Positions 52,895-62,696 are shown, counted from the stretch's first letter. The stretch is 64,000 nucleotides of DNA from Melghiribacillus thermohalophilus (GCF_004342905.1 NZ_SMAN01000014.1:1-64000), one strand, 5' to 3'. Notes: a model not told the origin generated them from the letters alone. Made by a program: numbers and translations.

Positions 52895-52938
52895 ACGTAT
52901 AAAGCAATGTATCCCTTTTCTCACAGGGAAAGGAGTGT

Positions 52939-53001
52939 GACCCGCCCAAAATAGATGCCGATTGCTCAAAGAGGTGCGCTATCCGTCTCAGGAAAAAGCT
53001 G
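52939..53001. repeat. Decayed 21-bp repeat units, second locus
   Basis: Three 21-base units in phase: one with GACCCGCCCAAAATAGATGC, one with GATTGCTCAAAGAGGTGCGC and one with ATCCGTCTCAGGAAAAAGCT. They keep the CCCAA/CTCAA core position of the large array at 36.8-37.2 kb, here almost worn away. Confidence 0.55.
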
Positions 53002-53133
53002 AACGGTTTTTTTATAAGTGAAGAAAAACACAAGGGACAGGTATGTAAAAACCTGACTGCTGTCATAAATTGTGGTAGAATAATCTTCATTGAAAAAAAT
53101 TCGTACCGTATTTCGTATTAGAGGTGACCATCA

Positions 53134-54420
53134 TTGAACCAGGCAAAGGTTAAAAAAGCCCCCGTATCAACCCCGTTTTACTATGGCTGGGTGATTACGG
53201 CAGTAGCAGGAATGAGCCTGTTTTTCTCCGGACCAGGGCAAACCTATTCGGTTTCTATTTTTATAGATTACTATATAGAGGAATTTGAATTCTCAAGACG
53301 CTACATATCTGGGCTCTATTCAATAGCTACCCTGGTTGCAGGGATTTTATTATTTATCATTGGCAGGTATGTGGACCGCATGGGTCAACGGACAGTCATG
53401 ACGGCTGCCGGAATTCTCCTCGCCCTCACATGCTTCTGGAACAGTTTTCTGACGGGGCCAGTGATGATGTTCATGGGGTTTTTTATGCTCAGGTTATTTG
53501 GACAGGGTTCTATGACGCTGTTGCCAAATACCCTTGTTCCCCAGTGGTTTTTTAAACGCAGAGGAAGAGCTCTCAGTATAATGGCGATTGGCGGTTTTTT
53601 AAGTTCAGCCCTCTTTCCGCCTGTAAATGCTTTTTTGATTGACTGGATGGGGTGGCGTCTAACATGGGTGTTCTGGGGCATTATGCTGCTGGTTATGTTT
53701 GTACCATCAGCACTGATCTTCGTCCGAAACCGTCCTGAGGATATTGGGGAAAAAATTGATGGGCAAAAGTCGGTCGAGCATAAACAAAAGTCTTCTTTGC
53801 ATGTGGAAATAGAAGAAAAAAACTGGACATTAAAACATGCCATGAAAACAAGGGCGTTCTGGCTTATTCTATTTTGTGTGAGTGTTCCAGCCCTCGTAAA
53901 TACAGGAATCACCTTTCATCTTGTGTCTATGATGGAGGAGAAGGGACTGACTACCGAAACAGCAGCAATCGTTCTATCGTTAATGGCAGTCATCGGTTTC
54001 CCGGTAACCTTTGTGACAGGATATCTAGTCGACCGCTTTCAAGTTCATTATATTTTGATGATGACCTTTGTCGGTCACATTGCGGCCATAGTGCTCTTGT
54101 GGCAGGTGGAAAGTGTAGCCGGTGCGATCGTGTACGGTATTTTGTGGGGAATGATTAGTGGATTAGAACGGATTGTTTTGAATATCGTATGGCCGAACTA
54201 TTTTGGACGGGAACATCTGGGCAGTATCAAAGGCATTGCTCAAACGGTGATGGTTTTAGGTTCAGCTTTTGGCCCTCTTCCCTTTGGAATCTTTTACGAT
54301 ACATTTGGCGGATACGATGAAATCTTGTTCGTCATGATTGGTCTCCCCCTTCTGGCAGCTGTTTTTGCTTTTATTTCGCCCAAACCTTCTTTTGAAAAAT
54401 ATCATTCTGAACATGCATAA
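53134..54420 (+). CDS. MFS transporter (OxlT-like)
   Basis: A 428-residue protein with twelve predicted helices and a cytosolic loop of about 40 residues in the middle. FYYGWVITAVAGMSLFFSGP at the start, GRYVDRMGQRTVM in loop 2-3 and RNRPEDIG before the central loop are typical of the monocarboxylate/oxalate-formate antiporter branch. The substrate is unknown. The TTG start follows GAGGTGACC. A hairpin of a dispersed repeat follows the stop and probably acts as terminator. Confidence 0.88.
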   Translation: MNQAKVKKAPVSTPFYYGWVITAVAGMSLFFSGPGQTYSVSIFIDYYIEEFEFSRRYISGLYSIATLVAGILLFIIGRYVDRMGQRTVMTAAGILLALTCFWNSFLTGPVMMFMGFFMLRLFGQGSMTLLPNTLVPQWFFKRRGRALSIMAIGGFLSSALFPPVNAFLIDWMGWRLTWVFWGIMLLVMFVPSALIFVRNRPEDIGEKIDGQKSVEHKQKSSLHVEIEEKNWTLKHAMKTRAFWLILFCVSVPALVNTGITFHLVSMMEEKGLTTETAAIVLSLMAVIGFPVTFVTGYLVDRFQVHYILMMTFVGHIAAIVLLWQVESVAGAIVYGILWGMISGLERIVLNIVWPNYFGREHLGSIKGIAQTVMVLGSAFGPLPFGIFYDTFGGYDEILFVMIGLPLLAAVFAFISPKPSFEKYHSEHA

Positions 54421-54434
54421 ATGATAAGAAAGGG

Positions 54435-54504
54435 ACTGGGACAAGATTTCAGCAGGTAATCAAAAATCCGAACGTTATTCAATGAATGGGTTCGGATTTT
54501 TGAT
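54435..54504. repeat. Dispersed stem-loop repeat, copy 2 (also terminator of the MFS gene)
   Basis: GACTGGGACAAGATTTC is followed by a perfect 15-bp stem, ATCAAAAATCCGAAC (54459-54473) and GTTCGGATTTTTGAT (54490-54504), with ATTCAATGAATG in the loop. It shares start, stem core and loop with the copy at 27176-27250. Confidence 0.6.
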
Positions 54505-54636
54505 CATATAAGAAAATGTAAAACTTGAGTTTATGACAATCCTTCCCGTTGCCCTGTACCTCAAATCTTTGGACCAGTCAGCTGCTATGAAAGCCCTCCT
54601 GGCAAGGAGGGCTACAATAAAAGTTCTATTAGTCTT

Positions 54637-55491
54637 TTAGTCTTTGAAAAAGGCGATGACAATTCCGCCTTCTGCAGCATAAGTGGCGATTAACGGACCC
54701 ATTTCCACCATCATGGAATCGTTAAAAGGATATTTTTCTTTAATTTTTGTCAGTATGGACTGAGCTCTTTCCGGAGCCCTGCAGTGGGACATAGAAATCG
54801 TCTTATTTTCAAAGTGTCTGGCATATTCTCCAATCTGTTCAATAAAACGACGGATGGATTTTTTGTCTCCCCGGACTTTTTCTGATACCTCAATGGTCCC
54901 TTCTTTACTGGCATTCATCAGCAGTTTGATGTTTAATGTTTTCGCTATTGCTCCTTTGACTCGGTCAATTCTGCCGCCTTTAACGAGGTTTTCCAGGTTT
55001 TTTAGAATAAACAGTGTAGTGGTTTTTTCAATTTTTTCTTTCATGTGTGTGACAAGCTCCGAAAAAGTAAGACCTTCTGTTATTTTTTCACCGGCTTCTT
55101 TCACAAGAAGAGCAATCCCGGATGTGGCCGTCTTGGTATTTAACACTTCAATTTGCCTGTTCGGCTCTTCTTCCAGTAGCATCTGTTTCCCGATTACAGC
55201 ATTCTGGTAGGTTGCGCTTAACCCTTTGGACAGAGAAAGCATTAAGATGGGTTTGTCCGCTGGGATCCGTTTATACGCTTCATAAAATGCCTGTGGTCCT
55301 GGAGCCGATGTTTTTGGAAGTTCATCCGTTTCTTCCATTTTCTTAAAAAAATCCGGCAAGTCAAGGTCAACCCCTGGTCTGTACTGTTCATTGCCGATTT
55401 GAATATGGAGCGGAATCATTTTTACCTCATATTGTTCTTTCAGAGATGATGTGAGATCAGCGCCCCCATCAGTCAAAATTTGAATATTCAT
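54637..55491 (-). CDS. DegV family fatty-acid-binding protein
   Basis: A 284-residue protein of the DegV/FakB family, which holds one fatty acid and presents it to the kinase FakA. Family marks are TDGGADLTSSL near the N-terminus, PKTSAPGPQAFYEAY, LSKGLSATYQNA and LVKGGRIDRVKG. No fakA is adjacent. Several ATGs in a row follow AAAGGG; the last, at 55491, has the best spacing. It lies 19 bases after the EamA gene and is probably cotranscribed. Confidence 0.9.
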   Translation of the reverse strand: MNIQILTDGGADLTSSLKEQYEVKMIPLHIQIGNEQYRPGVDLDLPDFFKKMEETDELPKTSAPGPQAFYEAYKRIPADKPILMLSLSKGLSATYQNAVIGKQMLLEEEPNRQIEVLNTKTATSGIALLVKEAGEKITEGLTFSELVTHMKEKIEKTTTLFILKNLENLVKGGRIDRVKGAIAKTLNIKLLMNASKEGTIEVSEKVRGDKKSIRRFIEQIGEYARHFENKTISMSHCRAPERAQSILTKIKEKYPFNDSMMVEMGPLIATYAAEGGIVIAFFKD

Positions 55492-55510
55492 CATCATCAC
55501 CCTTTAATAC

Positions 55511-56437
55511 TCATTTTTTGTTCATATCGCTAACCCTCTTTTTTGAGAGATAAGCTTTCCTTTTTTTGCTTGTACTGAATATAAACATCATGAGACCAAA
55601 AATCACAATAGATCCACCCAGTAGCTGAAACCATGTGACCATTTCCCCGAGAACAAAATAGGCGAGTATGGAAGCTCCGACAGGCTCAAACAAAATTCCC
55701 ATCGTAATCGTTGAGGAACTGACCCATTTTAAAGCCCAGTTAAACAGAGTATGACCGAAAAAGGTTGGAATAATGGCCAGAGCAAAAAACACGAGCCAGT
55801 GATCGCCTGAATACCCAAAGAAAGGTTTATCCAGGATGAGATTGTAGATGAGCAGTGTCAGGGAGCTCATGCTATAAACGATAAAGGTATAGGTCATTAG
55901 CGAAAGCCGCTTTCTCACATCCTGTCCCAGTAAAAAATATCCCGTAACCATGACGGCGCCGAGAAGGGCAAGGATGTCTCCAAATAAAGCCATACCGCTG
56001 ATTTGAAAATCTCCCCAGCTGATGAGGACGCTTCCTGTAAGGGCGATGAGCATACTGAGCACAGCCCCGGCTGAAAAGCGTTCCTGAAAGAAAAAATACG
56101 TGCCTAAAAAAGCAAAAATGGGCTGCATCGTCACAAGCACCACTGAGCTGGCTACCGAAGTAAAATTCAATGATTCAAACCAGAGAATAAAATGAAACGC
56201 GAGGAAAACTCCTGCTAGCATTGTCAGAAGCCAGTCTTTTCTTGTCACGAACTTAAATTCGTGCAGACGTTTCCATAAAACATAGGGACTCATAATCAAG
56301 ACCGCCAGGAACAAGCGGTAGTTGGCAATGACAGATGCGGGCGCTTCGTCAGCAAGTTTGACTAAAACAGCAGCTGTTGAAACCGAGATAACACCAATGG
56401 TAACAGCAATGTACGGGCCAATCAGTTTTTTATCCAT
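55511..56437 (-). CDS. EamA family (DMT) transporter
   Basis: A 308-residue protein with ten helices in two EamA repeats, starting PYIAVTIGVISVSTAAVLVK, with the second repeat around LLGAVMVTGYFLLGQ and the end LLGGSIVIFGLMMF. Drug/metabolite exporters of this type move amino acids or other metabolites; the substrate is unknown. The ATG at 56437 follows GGGAGGAG; the frame extends to 56464 without a site. It is upstream of the DegV gene. Confidence 0.88.
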   Translation of the reverse strand: MDKKLIGPYIAVTIGVISVSTAAVLVKLADEAPASVIANYRLFLAVLIMSPYVLWKRLHEFKFVTRKDWLLTMLAGVFLAFHFILWFESLNFTSVASSVVLVTMQPIFAFLGTYFFFQERFSAGAVLSMLIALTGSVLISWGDFQISGMALFGDILALLGAVMVTGYFLLGQDVRKRLSLMTYTFIVYSMSSLTLLIYNLILDKPFFGYSGDHWLVFFALAIIPTFFGHTLFNWALKWVSSSTITMGILFEPVGASILAYFVLGEMVTWFQLLGGSIVIFGLMMFIFSTSKKRKAYLSKKRVSDMNKK

Positions 56438-56561
56438 TTTACTCCTCCCGCACGATTCAATCATCTAATCCTGTATATGGGGATGATTTAAATTCAAGTA
56501 TATATTATGTTCATTTTATCATGGTTTTTGCCCGGGTAAAGTGAAAAATATCAACCTAAAT

Positions 56562-57317
56562 CTATCGAACGAACATTTCGAGAATAACCAGGGTCAGGAT
56601 AGCTCCCCAGAACAGCACCAACACGATTTTTTTCCAGGGAATGCGTTTCTTTCGCCAGCGATCAGGGTCAAAATGGATCTCATTATCATCAACGGCATAT
56701 CTCTTTAAAGTACCGGTAAAAAAGGGACGCACGTTATGCAGGAGCAGCGGGCCAAGCGCAAATCCTGTCAGAAGACCGAAAATGTGGGCATAGATGTTTA
56801 TATTCGTTCTTAAAAATGTCATAATAAGACCTAATATAAGAATGACTTTTACAATCTGGGAACTCTGATCATCCATTAAATGCTTTTTGTACATCATCAT
56901 ATATACATAAATGCCAAATAGACCGTAGATTGCCCCGGAGGCTCCAGCATGTATGACAAAGTCGTGTGCGAGATAGAGAGTGGCAACATTGCCGCCGACT
57001 CCTGTCAACAAATAAAAGAGGATAAATTTCATTTTGCCGAGCATCGTTTCAAGGGCAGGACCGAATAACACGAGTGTAAAAGAATTAAAAAGGGTGTGCA
57101 TCAGGCCGAAATGAAAAAACATTGCTGTAACAATCCGCCAGTATTCACCGCTTTTAATCAGTCCATTATGGCCGACACCCAGCTGTTTTAATTCCATAAA
57201 AAAGGATAGGGGAATGACCTCCGTGGTGATCCATAGAAGGATATGAATGGTTACAAGGGTGCTGATGACGGGATAGAATCTCAAGAAATCTTTAAAACTT
57301 TCGTTACGGATAAACAT
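56562..57317 (-). CDS. Rhomboid family intramembrane serine protease (YdcA-like)
   Basis: A 251-residue protein with about six or seven helices. The catalytic serine lies in GASGAIYGLFG, the catalytic histidine in NIYAHIFGLLTGF, and the loop-1 motif EYWRIVTAMFFHFGLMHTLF is intact. It cleaves membrane proteins within the bilayer. Its place next to acpS on the opposite strand matches ydcA of Bacillus subtilis. AAAAGGTGAT precedes the ATG. Confidence 0.92.
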   Translation of the reverse strand: MFIRNESFKDFLRFYPVISTLVTIHILLWITTEVIPLSFFMELKQLGVGHNGLIKSGEYWRIVTAMFFHFGLMHTLFNSFTLVLFGPALETMLGKMKFILFYLLTGVGGNVATLYLAHDFVIHAGASGAIYGLFGIYVYMMMYKKHLMDDQSSQIVKVILILGLIMTFLRTNINIYAHIFGLLTGFALGPLLLHNVRPFFTGTLKRYAVDDNEIHFDPDRWRKKRIPWKKIVLVLFWGAILTLVILEMFVR

Positions 57318-57519
57318 GTTATCACCTTTTCGTTATAGTTAAAATCATATTGACGGAAGAAAGATTTTCATCAGCCGGCGGGCTCCGTCATCTTTCCTTG
57401 ATCGTATAGAGCCGTTCAGTTTTTGAAAATCCGGTCGCTTCAAGTTTCTCTTATGTACTATTATACATATAGACAAAAAAGAATGTGGTTATGCAGCCAT
57501 GAAAAGGAAGGGATAGTTT

Positions 57520-57894
57520 GTGATTCAGGGAACGGGCATTGATCTGGTGGAACTTTACCGTATCGAACAGGCCATCAAGCGAAACGGTCGCTTTTTAAAC
57601 AGAGTATTAAGCAAAAGGGAAATGGAACTTCTGAAACAAATTCCTTCCCACAAACGAAAAATGGAATTTGTTTCCGGCCGTTTCGCAGCCAAGGAAGCCT
57701 TTGCGAAAGCTAATGGGACGGGAATCGGGGAAACATTATCTTTCAAGGATATCGAAATTATACCGGATCAATGGGGAAAGCCAGAAATTTTCGTGAAAGG
57801 AAGCAAAATGACGGAAGCGTTTGTATCGATATCCCACAGTAAACAGTTTGCCGTTGCCCAGGTCATTATTGAAAAATCGATTGATCAGGGCTAG
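57520..57894 (+). CDS. acpS: Holo-acyl-carrier-protein synthase AcpS
   Basis: A 124-residue enzyme that transfers phosphopantetheine from CoA to the acyl carrier protein, essential for lipid synthesis. The metal ligands are Asp8 in GTGIDLVEL and the Glu in RFAAKEAFAKA; the end SISHSKQFAVAQV is typical. The GTG start follows GGAAGGGA. It heads the acpS-nnr-ydcC-alr block, with 58 bases to nnr. Confidence 0.94.
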   Translation: MIQGTGIDLVELYRIEQAIKRNGRFLNRVLSKREMELLKQIPSHKRKMEFVSGRFAAKEAFAKANGTGIGETLSFKDIEIIPDQWGKPEIFVKGSKMTEAFVSISHSKQFAVAQVIIEKSIDQG

Positions 57895-57952
57895 TCTGCA
57901 TAATTAAACTCCTTGTCTCATATATTTTAAGTGCAGGTAGGAGGGAACGAAC

Positions 57953-59449
57953 TTGCGAATCGTCACTGCCAGTGAGATGTACGAAGTGGATCGGTTTACC
58001 ATGGAGGAAGTAGGATTAGAAGGGAAAATGTTAATGGAAAACGCCGGCAGAGCCATTGCCGAGGGAATCATGAAGGAAATTTCTAAACAGGATGAAATTC
58101 TGGTTCTGACAGGACCAGGGAACAATGGAGGAGATGGGTTTGTCATAGCTCGAACATTGTACCTCAAAGGATATAGGGTAAGGGTCTACAGCCTTGTTCC
58201 TGAGGAAAAGATCAAAGGAGATGCTCTTTATCATCTAAACATCCTTCAGAATGTGGGCGTCCCTTTTCATCGATTACAGAATGGTGAGTTGGCTGTGAGA
58301 TTAGAAGGAATGGATGTCATTATTGATGCCATGCTCGGCATTGGGACAAAAGGGGCGTTGAGGTCTCCTTATGCTGAAATCGTGGACAAAGCAAACAAGT
58401 GTGAACAGGCTATGAGGTTTGCCGTGGATATTCCAACTGGACTGTCCAGTGATGAAGGCGTGGAAACAGAAGTGGCTTTTAAGGCACATAAAACGTTTAC
58501 GGTTCAATGCCCGAAGGAATCGGCATTCATAGAAGCAAATGCACAATACTATGGTGAGCTGGAAGTGGTGGATATCGGTCTGTTCACGGAATCTCTGGTC
58601 AATCGTCCGGGAAAAAAGGTATGGCTAAAGGAGGATGTAGTACGGACCTTTCCAGTACGGGAGCGTTTTTCTCATAAAGGCAGCCACGGACGGGGGCTGA
58701 TCATCGGCGGTGCTCCAAATATGCCGGGAGCGGTGATGATGGCAGCCCGGGCGGCATTACGGGCCGGAGCTGGTCTGGTGAGCATTGCGGCATCACATCA
58801 TCTCATTTCCACCATTGCACCTTATGTCCCAGAGGCAACTTATACGGATTTAAATCTAAAAACCCTGGACATCGATTCCTTTCATGCAGCAGCTGTTGGA
58901 ATGGGACTGGGACGTTCAGAGCAAAGTGCATCTCTGTTTGAAGACATCTTGAGGCTTGCAAATATCCCGATCATTATTGATGCTGACGGATTATATCACC
59001 TGAAAAAAATGAAAAATATGCTGAAAGAACATACAGCTCCGGTTGTTTTAACACCTCACTTTAAAGAAGCGGCGGATTTATTAGATACAACGGTTTCTGC
59101 CTTAAAACAAAATCCATTTTCCCTTACCCGTGCGTTTTCCACAGAATACGGTGTCTATTTCCTGTTGAAGGGCCCGTATACGATCATCACCACAACAGAC
59201 GGAGATCAGTATGTAGTGACAACAGGAAATGAAAGTCTTGCCAAAGGAGGAAGCGGGGATGTGTTATCCGGGATACTGCTAGGGCTTCTGCTTCAAAGCC
59301 ATCACATTACAGAAGCCCTTTGCAACGGCAGATTTATTCATGGAAAGACAGCTGAAATTCTAACCCGTCATACCCATTCCCGATATGATTTGCTTGCTTC
59401 CGATGTCATAGAAGGACTACCCATGACCCTTCGTACAATTTGTAAGTAA
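57953..59449 (+). CDS. nnr: Bifunctional NAD(P)H-hydrate repair enzyme Nnr
   Basis: A 498-residue two-domain enzyme that repairs damaged NAD(P)H hydrates. The N-terminal YjeF epimerase domain (about 1-215) has GPGNNGGDGFVIAR; the C-terminal ADP/ATP-dependent dehydratase domain (about 230-495) has PGAVMMAARAALRAGAGLV and GNESLAKGGSGDVLSGIL. The TTG start follows AGGAGGGAAC. It lies between acpS and the ydcC-like gene, as in many Bacillaceae. Confidence 0.95.
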   Translation: MRIVTASEMYEVDRFTMEEVGLEGKMLMENAGRAIAEGIMKEISKQDEILVLTGPGNNGGDGFVIARTLYLKGYRVRVYSLVPEEKIKGDALYHLNILQNVGVPFHRLQNGELAVRLEGMDVIIDAMLGIGTKGALRSPYAEIVDKANKCEQAMRFAVDIPTGLSSDEGVETEVAFKAHKTFTVQCPKESAFIEANAQYYGELEVVDIGLFTESLVNRPGKKVWLKEDVVRTFPVRERFSHKGSHGRGLIIGGAPNMPGAVMMAARAALRAGAGLVSIAASHHLISTIAPYVPEATYTDLNLKTLDIDSFHAAAVGMGLGRSEQSASLFEDILRLANIPIIIDADGLYHLKKMKNMLKEHTAPVVLTPHFKEAADLLDTTVSALKQNPFSLTRAFSTEYGVYFLLKGPYTIITTTDGDQYVVTTGNESLAKGGSGDVLSGILLGLLLQSHHITEALCNGRFIHGKTAEILTRHTHSRYDLLASDVIEGLPMTLRTICK

Positions 59450-59501
59450 AGCAGTGGCAGCGTTCCCTTGCCCTTTGAAAAGAGGCAAAGGAGTTGTGAG
59501 T

Positions 59502-60518
59502 ATGAACAAAAAGTACGTACTCTTCATGTTTGTATGTCTACTGATTGTACTGGCTGCCTGTGGAGATCAGTCCAAAGAAGATGTCATCGATTCCCTTGAA
59601 AAGAAAGCCGAAAACATGAACGGCTATAAAGCCCAGGCGAAGATGAACCTGAAAACAGGCGAAGAAGTGCAAAGTTATCAAATCAATGTCTGGCATAAGA
59701 AGAAAGACTTGTATCGGGTCCATCTGGAAAATCCCGATGATGAAAAAAGCAGCCAGATTATTTTACGGAACAGTGACGGGGTTTTTGTCTTAACACCGGC
59801 TCTTGGAAAAAGCTTTAAGTTCCAGAGCGACTGGCCCCACAACAGCAGCCAGCCTTATCTTTATACCTCTTTGATCAAAGATCTACTAGAAGATTCTGAA
59901 TTGACCTTTAACACAACAGATAGCCATTACATGTTCAAAGCAAAGACCAACTATCAAAGCAACAAAAACCTTCCATACCAGGAAATATACTTTGACAAAA
60001 AAACCTTGAAACCGAAGATGGTAAAAGTGTTCGACAAGGACTACAATCCACTGGTGGAAGTGAGTTTTACGGAATTTGATTTTGATCCGGAGTTTTCAGA
60101 AGAGGATTTTGATACAGAGAAAAATCTAACCAGCAGTGCCATCAGCCTGCCAGCTATGGCGTCAGAGGAAGATACCCCGTTTACCGTTTATTACCCGATG
60201 TACAAACCAGAGGGTACAGAACTGGAAGATCAGAAAGAAGTATCATTTGATGGCGGAAAACGAGCGATTTTGACCTTTTCTGGAAATAAAACCTTTACAT
60301 TAATTGAAGAAAAATATACTGAAGTTCCTACAAGCTTGACCGTTCCTGTATCGGTGGAGGGTGAACCCGTCAATCTTGGGTTTACAATGGGAGCATTAAC
60401 AGACAACAGTTTGGAATGGACTTACAACGGCATGAGGTTTTATCTAGCCAGTGAAGAATTAACCAGGGAAGAAATGATTGAAGTAGCCAGATCCGTCCAG
60501 GGAACAGCGGTTAAATAA
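59502..60518 (+). CDS. YdcC-like sporulation-associated lipoprotein (LolA fold, DUF4367)
   Basis: A 338-residue lipoprotein. The signal peptide ends at VLAAC (Cys20). Residues about 30-220 have the LolA-like half-barrel pattern (MNGYKAQAKMNLKTGEEVQS); the C-terminus (FTLIEEKYTEVP, WTYNGMRFYLASEELTREEM) fits DUF4367. Relatives YdcC and GerS are sporulation or germination lipoproteins; function here is by analogy. The ATG at 59502 follows AAAGGAG. It belongs to the acpS block. Confidence 0.87.
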   Translation: MNKKYVLFMFVCLLIVLAACGDQSKEDVIDSLEKKAENMNGYKAQAKMNLKTGEEVQSYQINVWHKKKDLYRVHLENPDDEKSSQIILRNSDGVFVLTPALGKSFKFQSDWPHNSSQPYLYTSLIKDLLEDSELTFNTTDSHYMFKAKTNYQSNKNLPYQEIYFDKKTLKPKMVKVFDKDYNPLVEVSFTEFDFDPEFSEEDFDTEKNLTSSAISLPAMASEEDTPFTVYYPMYKPEGTELEDQKEVSFDGGKRAILTFSGNKTFTLIEEKYTEVPTSLTVPVSVEGEPVNLGFTMGALTDNSLEWTYNGMRFYLASEELTREEMIEVARSVQGTAVK

Positions 60519-60531
60519 TCCTAATCATTGA

Positions 60532-60563
60532 AGCAGACTCATATCAGGGAGTCTGCTTTTCCT
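60532..60563 (+). terminator. Terminator after the ydcC-like gene
   Basis: A perfect 10-bp stem AAGCAGACTC/GAGTCTGCTT with an eight-base loop and TTCC; the T run is short. Confidence 0.7.
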
Positions 60564-60668
60564 GACTTACAGGCGATTTTTGTATGTTGCGTTTTTCCGT
60601 TGGTTGACATCCCTCTTTGCGAAGTCAATAATGGTAGAAAAGAACCGTCATGAGAGGAGATGCCACCT

Positions 60669-61790
60669 TTGTCCCAGAAGAAGTATTACCGCGATACATG
60701 GGCAGAAATCAACCTGAATGCTATTCGGAGGAATATACGTAATCTACGGGCTATTTTGCCCGAGGAAAAAAAGATTATGGCTGTCGTAAAAGCAAATGCA
60801 TATGGACATGGTGATATACAGGTGGCTGAAACAGCTCTGGATGAAGGGGCTGCGGGTCTTGCCGTTGCACTGCTGGATGAGGCCATTCATCTAAGAAAAG
60901 CTGGCATTGTTGCCCCCATCCTTGTAATGGGCTGGGTCCGCCCAGAAGATGCTGTAATGGCAGAAAAGTATAATATTACCGTCACAGTGTTCCAAAAGGA
61001 ATGGGTAGAACAGGCTAGAAATGTTATTCATCGTCCGGTTGGTGTTCACATAAAAGTGGATACAGGCATGGGGAGAATCGGGGTTCGGACCAGTGATGAA
61101 CTGGAACAGCTCTTGACCACATTAAACGATTCTCCATTCCGGATTGAGGGGTTGTTTACTCATTTTGCTACGGCTGATGAAAAAGAAATAACGTATTTCA
61201 CAAAACAGCAAGAACGATTTAGGTCACTGCTTCAAACTTTTTATGATCTCTATCCCGACCCGGTTATGATTCATACCGGAAACAGCGCAGCGAGTATGCG
61301 GTTTCCTGATGAGATGTATGACGCAGTAAGGTTTGGAATCGGTATGTATGGACTGTACCCTTCCCCGGATGTGAAAGGACTAAAGCCAATTGAACTGGAA
61401 CAGGCTTTTTCACTGCACAGCCGCTTAACCCATGTCAAAAAACTTCCTCCTGGAGAGGCTATCAGTTATGGGGCAACCTATCAAACCAAAACAGAAGAGT
61501 GGATTGGAACAGTACCTGTTGGGTATGCTGATGGGTGGGTCAGGAGGCTAAAGGATTCAGATGTGTTAATTGACGGGAAACGAGTGCCAATTGTTGGCCG
61601 CATTTGCATGGATCAATTTATGGTTCGTCTCGACGGCCCTTATGAAATAGGGACAAAGGTCACCCTGATCGGCAGACAGAAAGGACAGGAAATTTCTGTT
61701 GACGATGTTGCCGATCGGCTTGGAACCATCAATTATGAAGTTCCCTGTTTAATTAGCTATCGAGTGCCTAGAGTTTATACCGGGAATTAA
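60669..61790 (+). CDS. alr: Alanine racemase Alr
   Basis: A 373-residue PLP enzyme that makes D-alanine for the cell wall. The PLP lysine is Lys41 in VVKANAYGHG; the second base is the Tyr in ISYGATY of the C-terminal beta domain; GRICMDQFMV is also conserved. The TTG at 60669 (MSQKKYYRDTW) is preferred, because GAGGAG lies nine bases upstream and homologues start here; an ATG at 60660 directly abuts that site. It is followed by the ndoAI-ndoA module. Confidence 0.95.
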   Translation: MSQKKYYRDTWAEINLNAIRRNIRNLRAILPEEKKIMAVVKANAYGHGDIQVAETALDEGAAGLAVALLDEAIHLRKAGIVAPILVMGWVRPEDAVMAEKYNITVTVFQKEWVEQARNVIHRPVGVHIKVDTGMGRIGVRTSDELEQLLTTLNDSPFRIEGLFTHFATADEKEITYFTKQQERFRSLLQTFYDLYPDPVMIHTGNSAASMRFPDEMYDAVRFGIGMYGLYPSPDVKGLKPIELEQAFSLHSRLTHVKKLPPGEAISYGATYQTKTEEWIGTVPVGYADGWVRRLKDSDVLIDGKRVPIVGRICMDQFMVRLDGPYEIGTKVTLIGRQKGQEISVDDVADRLGTINYEVPCLISYRVPRVYTGN

Positions 61791-61988
61791 AATTTTGGAA
61801 AGACGTGTATGTTGCCCCTGACACAGGTAGTTTGAGAAGTCTGTGCTCATTTTTTGCCAAAAAATAAACTCCGCGGTATAAGATTTGTCAAATAAGGGAT
61901 TTTCAGGGCAATTCACGGGATAAATGAAACTTTTTTTGTAAAAAATGAAAATAAAGATGTTACCAGCCAAAAATATGCCATCATGCCC

Positions 61989-62017
61989 TTTAAAATGGAA
62001 TCCGGTCATGGTATGAT
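61989..62017 (+). promoter_or_regulatory. Probable promoter of the ndoAI-ndoA operon
   Basis: TTTAAA (61989-61994), 17 bases and TATGAT (62012-62017) with an extended -10 TGG, 48 bases before ndoAI. Confidence 0.55.
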
Positions 62018-62065
62018 GGAATTGGATTTTTGTCATGTGGGATTAGACGGTGGAGGTGTTTTGTT

Positions 62066-62341
62066 GTGTCCGAGAGATCGCAGGAGATCGTCATTAAGCT
62101 TCCGCAACGGATCTTAGAAGAGATTGATGGTTTAGTTAAGTACGAAAAAGTAGACCGAAGCGATTTGATTTGCCAGGCAACAGAAAAGTATTTGCGCGAT
62201 AAGAAAAAAAACCATATTCGTGAATCTATGCGCCGCGGTTATATTGAGATGGCCAATATTAACTTGAATATTGCGAGTGAGGCATTTCAAGCTGAAGAAG
62301 AAGCAGAAAACACCCTTGAGCGCCTAGTGAGCGGGGTGTAA
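62066..62341 (+). CDS. ndoAI: Antitoxin EndoAI (MazE-type, ribbon-helix-helix)
   Basis: A 91-residue antitoxin that neutralises the RNase EndoA/NdoA. The N-terminal ribbon-helix-helix ([19 protein letters not shown]) binds DNA for autoregulation; the C-terminal part with [19 protein letters not shown] and the end LERLVSGV wraps the toxin, as in Bacillus subtilis EndoAI. The GTG at 62066 follows GGAGGTG by seven bases. It is four bases upstream of the toxin gene, the standard layout between alr and rsbR. Confidence 0.93.
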   Translation: MSERSQEIVIKLPQRILEEIDGLVKYEKVDRSDLICQATEKYLRDKKKNHIRESMRRGYIEMANINLNIASEAFQAEEEAENTLERLVSGV

Positions 62342-62345
62342 CAGG

Positions 62346-62696
62346 TTGATTGTTAAGAGAGGCGACGTCTATTTTGCCGACCTTTCCCCTGTTGTCGGGT
62401 CTGAGCAAGGAGGCGTGCGCCCTGTGTTAGTCATCCAAAATAATATCGGAAATCGCTTCAGTCCCACAGTCATTGTTGCAGCCATTACCGCGCAAATACA
62501 GAAGGCTAAACTGCCGACTCATGTGGAAATCAACGCCAAAAAATATGGCTTTGAGCGTGACTCGGTTATTTTACTGGAACAAATACGAACAATTGATAAA
62601 CAGCGTTTAACGGATAAAATTACAAAGTTGGATGATCAATTGATGGAACGGGTAGATGAGGCTTTGCAAATCAGTCTCGGACTCATCGATTTTTAA
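62346..62696 (+). CDS. ndoA: mRNA interferase EndoA (MazF family)
   Basis: A 116-residue type II toxin that cuts single-stranded RNA at U-ACAU in Bacillus subtilis. The catalytic residues Arg25 (GGVRPVLVI) and Thr48 (AAITAQ) are both at the expected positions, and [18 protein letters not shown] is nearly invariant in the family. The TTG start follows GGGGTG. It is the second gene of the toxin-antitoxin operon and ends at a strong terminator. Confidence 0.96.
   Translation: MIVKRGDVYFADLSPVVGSEQGGVRPVLVIQNNIGNRFSPTVIVAAITAQIQKAKLPTHVEINAKKYGFERDSVILLEQIRTIDKQRLTDKITKLDDQLMERVDEALQISLGLIDF

Noticed and set aside
62066-62696. ndoAI-ndoA as a novel toxin-antitoxin system
   Set aside because: It is the standard EndoAI/EndoA (MazEF) module between alr and rsbR found throughout Bacillus.
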